This document shows positions 10,601-20,900 of a stretch of DNA of 64,000 nucleotides, piece by piece. Each line of letters opens with the position of its first letter. Position 1 is the first letter of the stretch. The stretch spans positions 44,959,152 through 45,023,151 of the forward strand of contig NC_088865.1 in the NCBI RefSeq assembly GCF_032884065.1, given 5' to 3'. Made by a program: the position numbers and the translations under genes. The DNA is from Artemia franciscana. Taxonomy: Eukaryota; Arthropoda; Branchiopoda; Anostraca; Artemiidae. The notes beneath the pieces are model-generated. The model was not told where the DNA came from. It did not search any database and worked only from the letters and a program-made list of their open reading frames with translations.

Positions 10601-13542
10601 CTCTTGCACGATTTCAGGTCAAACAAAATGTAGCATGCCTATCCCTCTGCCATATCCCCCTATCCCTATCTTTTGAAAGATAGTGCCAGACACTTATGAG
10701 TGGCTTAAATAAATGAAAAAAAAATCATTGAAATCACAACCCGAAATTTTCTGGTAGCTGAAAGCCTATCTTTCAGCTAAGTAGTTACATTGGTAGGCCC
10801 ATGGGCCCAAATTATAGTTTCAGTCATACCTTGTACAGCTTTAGTCTTCAACTTACATCTCTAAAAACGTAGTAGTAAACTGCTTTATTCGTTTTCTTTG
10901 GCTACTGTAAAGATATCGTAAAGCGCTCACTCGAATTTGATTTTTTTTTCTTGTTTCGGTAGTTTTTTTGAAGTAAATGCAAATAATAACATTTTGTCAT
11001 TAATACAAAGGTAGTCTATAAAACTAGAATCTATTATCCCTTTCCCCGCTCTCTCAAGGTGAAATCGGATTTATTCCCTCCATGAATAATTTTTCCTTTA
11101 ATTTATAGTTGCCTGAGGCTATCACAAGTGATTGAATGAACTGCAAAGAGATTATCCACAAATGCCTATTTTGTAGTTATAGATTCATGTCCATTTTCTT
11201 GCATAACGGTGCCAAATGGTATTTAGGTCCAGACGGTGTCTCTAAAAGAGCGAAATTTAAGACAAATATATTCTCGGGCGTTTCAATATTCTCTGAAATC
11301 CCTCCTGGATAGTATTAATAAGGCCCCAGAATTATACATAGAACCATTGTTGTTTTATGTAAACGTGGTTAGTTCGAATGATTTGGATTTTCTTATTTTG
11401 AATAATTTGATAGTCTTGGTAGTAAATAAATAAATTACCTTAAGAATTTAAAGTATTTTAAATTTAAAATGTAAGGATAAAGAAACATGAAAATTAATAT
11501 TTGATTTAGTTTGTTTTTTCTTTAAAGAGGTAATTATGAAAAAGTGAAACTTGGAGAAAAATAAAAGCCATTGTGTGTTTACTTACCTACTGTACCTACT
11601 GTTTATGAATTTGTCTATTTAGCAAATTTTTTTAGCGCTTTTTCTTTTTAGATTTATCGTATCTTTCTTTTCCTGAATAATTCAGCTAAATTTTTTTCTA
11701 TTCCCTCAATATACGTCGTCTTATACCAAATGATACCCATATGTTTTTCTTTTAATTGATTAAATTTGGTTACTGTGAATGAATTGTTACCTTAAATATC
11801 AGACAGATATTTTATTTAGTTCTTCCTAAAAGTAAAAAATTGAACAAACAATTTGGGAATATGAATGACTTTAAAAACAAATAGAAATCCTGATTGTGGC
11901 CTTATATCTAATCGGTATAGTTAGATTTGTCTTTCTTTTGAATGAAATGATAAACTTTTCCTCTTATGAATTTCCTTTCGTTTTTGTTTAAACATTCTTC
12001 TGAAGGAATCAAGACTAGTAGTCCAGTCAGCCACTCTTACAAATTCTGAAAGTCATTCTAGTTTTCACCATGGGCGCCGGCAGGGGGGCGGGCAATAGGG
12101 TCATGGCCCCCCTAGAAATTTGGGACTATAAAGCAATTGTAAGGAAACCAAAAGAAAGAGAGCTGTTGCCCCATTGTTGACTGTCTGCCAATAGATTTTG
12201 ACCCTTAATAAGGAAAATGTAAGGTCTACTTTGTGACTGAGTGACCGCTTTCCAATTTTCCACAAACGTTTTCACTTCATGATTTGGTTGTGGTAACACA
12301 CACACACACACAAAAAAAAAAATCAAATTCTTCATAGAAATAAATGGTAAGTACATAACGGTCCTTGTCAATGACAAAGTATAAGGGCCTAGCTGTTGAT
12401 AACATTAAATCAAAGAATCAGCTTTTTATGGTGATTCTAAATATTTATTTGTTTATTTGTAAATAGCGACGAAGACCACATTGCCTTTCCATAACAAAAA
12501 AACACATCGTAGAAACAATAGGGAAATTTTTTCAAGACTGGATTTTGTTGTCATAGTCTGTCGTATCCATGACAACAAGTGAATTGCTTTTGTCTGCTTT
12601 GTTTATTATAATAGACGGGTCTTTGTGGAGATTAGATAAATTTTTATGTCGTACAAATTTTTTGGTGTGAAAGTGGTAGGACACTTAAACCTTTTTTTGG
12701 CTGGTATGAAGGGTATTTATGAGACAAGACCTAACTTCATCGGGGTTAGAAACAGATGGGTAGTGTTTATGCAAAGCGGACTCTAGAAAGGAAACTATAT
12801 CTGCTACGGAACTTGTTTCGGTAGAAAAGAGAATTTTGGACCTTTTTCCAGTGTTTCGATTTCCTGGAGTTAAAACGTTCTAGAAGAGAGGTTAACAATA
12901 GCGGGTCAAGGAGTGAATCTTGGAGAATATATACGGTTTCTCTTTGAAGATTCATCACTCAGGCTTTCCAATTTTTTATTAAGTCGTTCCTTTGACTAGC
13001 GAAAATCATGGCTAAACAAATTCCTTTCTAATCTAACAACTTGAGAAAAATCAATAGCGGACAAGTTTTCAAACAATTTTTTTTTTCAAAATATTTTCTT
13101 TCTAAAGAAATAATATGTCTTTTTTGTTTTTTTTTTCTTAATAATATGGACAACAACAGGTGGTTCGGGAATCAATTGAAATTAGTCTCAAAATAAATAA
13201 TAATATTTCTTTAAATAGGTACTTAAGGGAATATTCACTAAATTCTTTACACTCAATTTTAGTTAAAAATGATCTAACGAAATATTTTACTAAACCAATT
13301 TGCAACAGTATTGAACCCGTTACAAAAAGGCCTTTAAGGCAAGCTGCCAAAAAAAAAAAAAAACAAGATTAGCTTTGGAAGCTTGTATTTAATTATTTTG
13401 TTTTATTTCGTTTGAGAGAATTTATCATCTCACCTCATTTTATTTATCAATCGTGTTTGAACGTCATTGAAGTAAGGATGCCAAGGCTCTTTAAAAATTT
13501 TTTTTAAACTATTTTTCGTTTTAAAGTTTGCATTTTAATGTA

Positions 13543-13603
<61 letters not shown>

Positions 13604-13610
13604 TATATAT

Positions 13611-13661
<51 letters not shown>

Positions 13662-14887
13662 GTTGTCTGTCTGTGGATCTGTGGATCAGGTGACGTCATG
13701 TTTCTGTGTCGGCTGACGTCATGAAATTAGTTGTCGTCATTTTTGCTTTGACGGTGACGTCATTAACGGTATTTAAGACATGGCAACAGCCGAGGAAGCT
13801 GCTCAAAGAGTTTATGCCAAAAAACTTGCTGCTGATAGAGAAAGTAAGAAAAGAAAGCGTTCCGAGGAATCACAAGAACAGCAAGAAAACAGGCTTGCGG
13901 CTAAAGAACGCAAAACCGCGCAGTTAGATGAAAATCCACCTGGACAGCGAGAGTCAAAACATATCAAAACTGAAAATGATAGCGATGATGATTGGGTTTG
14001 GGATTTTGACTTGGATAAGGTCATCAATGCCTACCAGATTTAAGTTAAAAAAACAAAGGTTCGTCGATATGTACTTCATTGTGACGCTGAAAAATAAAGA
14101 AGAAAAAGAAAACTGAAAAAAGAAAAAAGGTAAAAAACTAAAAAAAAACTAAAAAGAAAAAACACTCAAAGAGAAATTACAGACCGGGACACAAATGACG
14201 ACCGAGACAGAGGGAATATAAGTGACAACCGGGAACCTCAAAGAGAAATTACAGACTGGGACACCCGGACACAAATCACGACCGGGACACAGGGAATATA
14301 AATGACGACCGGGACACAGGGACACAACTGCAACGGGGACGCCGGGGGCACAGGCGGGATATATAAATGACGACCGGGACACAGGGATTGTTCGAATAGA
14401 AATTACAGACCGGGACACCGGGACACAAATGACGACCGGGACACAGGGAATATAAATGACGACCGGGACACTCAAAGAGAAATTACAAACTGGGGCACCG
14501 GGACACAAATGACGACCGGGACACAGGGAATATAAATGACGACCGGGACACAGGGACACATCATTAGAATAATGAGGTATAGATCTGAATACGGATTGTT
14601 TTTCCCATGGACAATTATATGTTGCATGTTCAAGAGTCAGTAAACCTGACAATCTATTTATATGCACAGACAATGGGACAGCGAAGAATGTTGTATATTC
14701 GCATGTTTTACGTAGTTAAAAACATATATTTATATCTATCTCTATTCACAGGTGGGACACAGGGACACAACTACAATGGCGCGTAACTAATATGGCGCGT
14801 AACGACTTACGCGCGCGGGGGGGCTTGGGGGGCGCGAAGCGCCCCACCAACTAGGTGTTGGGGTGGCGCGAAGCGCCACCCCAACAG

Positions 14888-14959
<72 letters not shown>

Positions 14960-17900
14960 TCTTGTGCTGAAGACAGCCCTAGACATAGGGCCGAAATATT
15001 CACTGAATTTAATTCCACTGTCTGGAGAAAATCTCCCTGTGGTTTCTAAGTTGTGTTTGTTTATTTATTAGTAATTAGTGCAGTTATTAGTACACAAAAA
15101 AGTTGGTATAATTATAAAAATTTCCGTAATTATAGAAGTAAGGGTCAATTTTGGTAAAAATATGTCGTCAACTTTGTTTGCTTAGTAAGAGTACTCATGA
15201 GCTTATGTAAGAAGCCACTGTAATCAGAAATGTTTCTCCTGAACAAAATACTGGGAATTTCTGTATTTTTCCCGTTTAACGGATACGTTTTTTGTGTTTG
15301 TTTTTTTTGGGAGTGATTGTATTTATCTAGTTGTCTCTTTGAAAAAGATTTAATTTTTTACAGTCATGAAGTATAAAGGTGTCAAATACATTCATTTCTG
15401 GCATTTAAAATTAAATTAGATATAGTGAATTAAATTTTTTTTATTTGATTTTCTTAATCTTAGTTTTAATGTTTTATTTTGAACAAACTACTTTGATAAT
15501 GCGTTACTTTTTATAAACACTGAGTTTAAAGGCATTAAATATTTTTGGTGTTGGATAACCAAGTTAAAAACTGTCGATATTGTTGAAAAATATCCGTCCG
15601 ACCCTTCAGCATTGCTCAACGGAACTGAATGCTGGGAGTTATATCTTAGTTTTTGTAAGTAGGCTATCGTTTTGTGTATTTTTGTAATTACTTTCTTTTA
15701 TAATTTTTATATACTTTTGCTTTAATTACATACTTTTGCGATTGACTTTAGAAAATGCTTGTCTCTAAGCTTCCTTAAATAAAAAAAAAACAAGTTTTTT
15801 TCAACTGTAAGTGAGAAGCAACATTAAAACTTAAAACGGACCGAAATTATTTCATGTATAAAAGCGGTTGCCCCCCTCCTCATCACCTCGCTCTTCACAC
15901 TACAGTTTTTCGGCGCTTAAAAAAAGCTATTTATTGTTCTAATTAAACGACCCTTCTGTAGTTGTGTTTCAGGAGTTTTTTTTAGGATTGGGAGACAATT
16001 TAAACTTTAGCGTTAAGAGTGAGGTGTTGAGGAGGGGTAACCCTCCACATATACTTAATAATTTCTGTTCCTTTTAAGTTTTAATGTTGCTCCTTGCTTT
16101 CAATTGAAAAAAAATCGTTTAATTTCTGATCGTTTTTTAAATTACGCCAGGGCTCCTGGCTTCACCTTCACAGAAAAATCCCCCTCCACACAGAAATATC
16201 CTCTAGACAATTCAATCCTCGTGAAAATTTACCCCGGACAATTACCGTTAACACATCTGCGCTTAAAATTCAATTGGTAGAGAGAACACGAGACATATAA
16301 AGAAATTTCGTATAAGAATTCTGGCCAATTCACCCAGTATAAAATTCTCCCTTAAAAGTTCACCCCCTGGAAATTTCCCTCTCCGGGGAAACTTCTCTCT
16401 GTGCAAAATCCTCCGAGCAGAAAATTTGTCCTCCCCTCCCACCAAAAAAATGTATACATTTTCCCCAGGGGGTCATTTTATCTCCAAAGACATAGTTTTC
16501 GGGCCTCTCAACTATGCTGAACAAAAAAAACTATCTCAAAATTTTGGTCGGACGATTTTGGGAGAAAGTGGCATGGGAGGGGGCCTAGTTGCCCCAATTT
16601 TGGTCACTTAAAAAGGGCACTTTTTTTCTGTTAGAATAAGCCCTCTCCCAACGTTCTCGGCCAACTGGGTCGGTACGGTTACCAGTGAAAAAAAAACTAA
16701 TAGAAATGCATTCATAATCTTTCTTTTTGCAAAAATTACAAAATTCCACATTTTTGCAGATATGAGCTTGAAAACTCTACAGTTAGATTCTCTGATACAC
16801 TGAACCTGATGATGTGATTTTCATTAAAATTCTTTGACTTCAAGGGGTATTTCCCGCTGTTTTTTTTTTAAATCAGACAAATTTTCTCAGGCTCGTAGCT
16901 TTTGACGGGTAAGACTAAACTTAATGAAACTTATATATATATATGGAATCAGTATAATAAACCAATACTTGTGATATATCTATTGTTATCAATATTCCGT
17001 TTTTTAGAGTTTCGGCTACTATTGAGCCGGGTCGCTCATTACTTGTAGTTCGTTACCATACATGAACTGTTTGATTACCTATCAAAATCCAAACAGAGAT
17101 CATTAAAATATTGATCGTTTTTTCTGCGTTACCAAAAGTATTGTATTCATAGAACTGTACAGGCTCATGAAATGTAATCAAACAGATAGAAAAGGACTTT
17201 CAACTAAAGTAAGGAGCAAGTTTAGAACTTACAAATATAAAATTACTATATGTAAAGGGGATTGCCCCCTTCTCAACACCTTGCTCATCAAACAAAACTT
17301 TTTTACTGCTCTGAAAAATCTTTTTTATTCTATTGTAAATTTCCATAAAAACATTTGAAAAAAAGTCAAACTTCATAGTAAAGAGCTAAGGAGGAGACAG
17401 CCCCCTTCACATAAAGAATAATTTGTACAGCCCTACCTATACCTTTTGTAAACCCTACCTACCTACCTTTTGTAAACCCTACCTATATAGTGACTATAAG
17501 CTATTAACATCCAAGGCTTTTCGTCAAGTTTAGTGGTTCATCGAATCTCTAAATAACGTCAAATTCATAATATCAACAAATATGGTACAGGCAATCATTA
17601 ACAAATAACCCAAAATGCCCCACTCAATCCGTTGTATCGCTAATTTGTATTTCTCTCTGGCCCTCAAACACTTCCAAAGAAAACAGTTGATTTACGCTAT
17701 TCCAGACCTTAAATCAAAGATTGTTGTTTCGAAACTGTTCACCGCTCAAATTGTTTTTAATCAAATTTTTTCTACCCGTAACTTTCTGTCACTAGAAATT
17801 TCAGCTTTATTACACTCTCCAATAAGTAAGGTTGTTTACATTTTATCAGCTGACTCGACACTAAAACAAATCCTGCTGTTCTCGCATTTCTCTTCTCATT

Positions 17901-20900
17901 CATTAATTCCTCCGAATTATGAGTAAAATAATATTGGGGTTAGTGTTTCAAAAAATCATAGAAGTACTCAGGCTTCACCTTGTTTACCCCTTGAAAAAAA
18001 AAGAATATCTAACTGGTTGTCACAAAGTTTCCTATATATAATCACGTAATTCTACTATAGGTACGTTGACGGTTATATTGTTCCTGATCTTGTGCTGAAG
18101 CGAGGACTAATCTACCAGTTTGTCGTTGAGGGAGGAAGCGATCCACACTCTGCCACAAATTATCACCCATTGGTTATTACTAATGAACCAATTGGAGGCT
18201 ACGAGACTTTGAGTGAATCTGAAAGGAAAAAGGTTCGAGTGTTGGCTGGTGTAGAATTTACTAGACGAGGAGTTCCAAGACCTCAAAAATGTGAGTATAT
18301 TCTGAAAATTTCTATATAAGCGTTTTGAAGACTCTTATTGAGTGCTGAAGCTAATTATCTCTCTTTCTCTATCTCGCTGTATCTCCCATTCCTCCTCCCC
18401 CCCCTTCGGCAAAATGACTCATCAGAACATCTGAAATTTTTGTGCTAGATTTGCTAGATAAGTGGAATTTTTAGCAGTTTCAGCAATGAGTTTACGGCAA
18501 AGTAAGGTTATCTATGGCTTTCCCCAAAACTCCTACTTCCGGTCTTCGCTCGGCTTGACAGATTCTATAAAAATAAGTCTGAACTGTAAAAAAAGAAGAA
18601 GCCAAATCTGATTTGGAATTCTATTCAAGTCTTGAAATCCACTTTGCTAAAGCCGTATATTTTCTATCTTCTGCTGCTGTTTAAAATAATAATGTACATT
18701 AGGTTTCTCGGGTTTCAGTAAATTCAAATACCTAGTCCTTACGACTTTCCCTGCAAGAACATCACAGCGGCTAATAGTAACTTCTCGTAGTGAATTAGTG
18801 CATATGAAGTTTTTATTATACCTGCTTGTAGAACTAGATCGACCACCTGGTTGCCTTGTTGGTATTGTGAAAAATAAAACGCTGGTTCTGAGTAATGTGT
18901 AGATAGTAATTTTTTGCCTTTTGGATACCGTTCTGATTGTCACTCTCTACAGTAGGATAAGAAACGTACAATTTCTTTCTTAGCCTATAGCATTGGTTGC
19001 AGGAATTCGAGATTTGATGCTCATTATTATTTATAAAGATTTAAGCTGGCTGATTCTTCGAAGAGATTATTCTGACATTGCAAAAATTCCCAACAACGAA
19101 CTTGCACGTTACTGGATTTCTTTCAAATTTTGCCGAAAAGTTCATCCACCATTCTCGTTCTAAAGCCAATAATGACCTCTGACATAATCAGACCTAGAGT
19201 TTGTGCCTGACAAATTTTGATGGATTAATTGTTCTGGTTCTTAAATCAATATTGGTTGTTGTATAGTTGTACCTAGTTGGTGCTTCACAAGTTCTGCTGG
19301 ATAAATATGCTAACGAGATCGACCATCTTCCACTACCTGCCACAATTAATGTTACTGGCTTTCCGACAGCATGAAGAAAGTTTAAGGGGTGTTTCGAAAG
19401 GGACTGGAATAAAGTCGACTTGTGTGTCCACCAAGCAACTCCTGCATTTCTGCTGTCAGTAGTGAAAGGTTTCTATTATTTGCTTCAACTGAATGTATAC
19501 TCTGCAAATTGCGATATGTGAATCTGTATTACCGTAGTCTTATTTGTTGTCTGATAGGTGCCAAGAAAGCTGCCATTCTACTTGAATAGTTTCGAATTGG
19601 TATCCGGAGTCCGCTTGGAATATTGATCTTGATCTTAAGAATATAAATGATATTAAAAGTGATAAATTAAAAAAATGGAGAATTCAGTAAACTAGTTTAT
19701 TTTTTACAAAGAACATGTAAGGTGGTTATTCAAAATATTTAGTTTGTTAGACTGACGCAAAGTTAGACGCCTAATGCCTTAATTCTCCTTGTTTTCAGTA
19801 CTCTGCTAATTCATCTCGCTATACTGTTTGCTAATAATATAAAAACCAGGGGTTAGGGGCGACTTTTTCTCTAACTGAGAGGAGGTGGCACGGATAGAGG
19901 TATTTTTTTTACACTGGAGGGTAAAAAGAAACCACCTATGTTTATTTTTTTTAATAATCAATTGAAAAGTTTTTATAACATACAAAACCACTAATGAATT
20001 TAAAATCTCCTTCATGTTTTAATCTTCAGCCTAAATGGCACCTCAGTCCTTACCACGTCCTATAATACATGTAAAAGATTGAAAACAAGCCTTATAGCTT
20101 TTTCACCCTCCAGCCTAAATCACACCTATATTCTCACCGCCTCCTTTAAAAGTTCCTACCAATTGAAACAATTTTCTTATGCTCTTCTACTCTGCAGCCT
20201 AAATAACGCCTCTGTCTTTATCTCCTCCTTCAAAAGCTCTGTTTAAGCTAAGAATCTTGAAACAAAAAAAAGTTTTGTTGAGAATATTTTGAACCGTTAA
20301 ATTGAATCTATTTTTCAGCTGATTCATGTATAAAACCCTTAGACTGAATCTGGTTGTTTGTGTCTGAAACTGTATTATGTAGCTAGTCGCTTATGTCTGA
20401 AATCTTTGAACTGAATCTATTTCATAGCTAGATCTTTATTGCTGAAACCTTTACTAGAACCATTAAGCTGAATGTAAATCGTGGCTGGTTGTTTAGTCGC
20501 AAAATTGATAAACTGAATTTGTTTCAAAGCTTCTTGTTTGGAACCATTATTCAAATCATTAAGCTGACTATTTCATAGCTAGTTCTTTATGTCTGAAACC
20601 TTTACTAGAACCATTAAGCTGAATGTAAATCGTGGCTGGTTGTTTAGTCGCAAAATTGATAAACTGAATTTGTTTCAAAGCTTCTTGTTTGGAACCATTA
20701 TTCAAATCATTAAGCTGACTATTTCGTAGCTAGTTCTTTATGTCTGAAACCTTTACTAGAACCATTAAGCTGAATGTAAATCGTGGCTGGTTGTTTAGTC
20801 GCAAAATTGATAAACTGAATTTGTTTCAAAGCTTCTTGTTTGGAACCATTATTCAAATCATTAAGCTGACTATTTCATAGCTAGATCTTTATGTCTGAAA

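Larger units (their letters stand above)
13655..14888 (+). mobile_element. Helitron-like element between two (TA)n tracts
   Basis: The left end reads AATAAGTTGTCTGTCTGTGG followed by several GACGTCA motifs (13691-13766). Then come a small ORF, a GACGACCGGGACACAGGG minisatellite and a GC-rich right end with two hairpins, the last ending in CTAT inside (TA)n. A short relative in opposite orientation at 46747-46945 has the same order: TGTCTGTCTGTCAACTGACG, CATGACGACAACTAACTTCA, CGACCGGGACACAGGG, GC hairpin, (TA)n. Hairpin near the 3' end, insertion in A/T sequence and absence of inverted termini are Helitron-like; no Rep/helicase is present, so the class is inferred. Confidence 0.6.
10493..18060 (+). 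other. knk-like intron (7.6 kb)
   Basis: Left half (10500-13500) shows no element I recognise. The right half holds the (TA)n-flanked Helitron-like unit (13547-14957) and a copy of the dispersed hairpin family (15785-17430). A small tandem repeat (CTACCTTTTGTAAACCC) lies at about 17440-17490. Confidence 0.6.

Noticed and set aside
14149-14673. 174-codon minus-strand frame with VPVVIYIP repeats
   Set aside because: It is the reverse translation of the GACGACCGGGACACAGGG minisatellite.
17615-17926. 103-codon open frame in the knk-like intron
   Set aside because: No recognisable motif; length is within chance for a 64-kb window.
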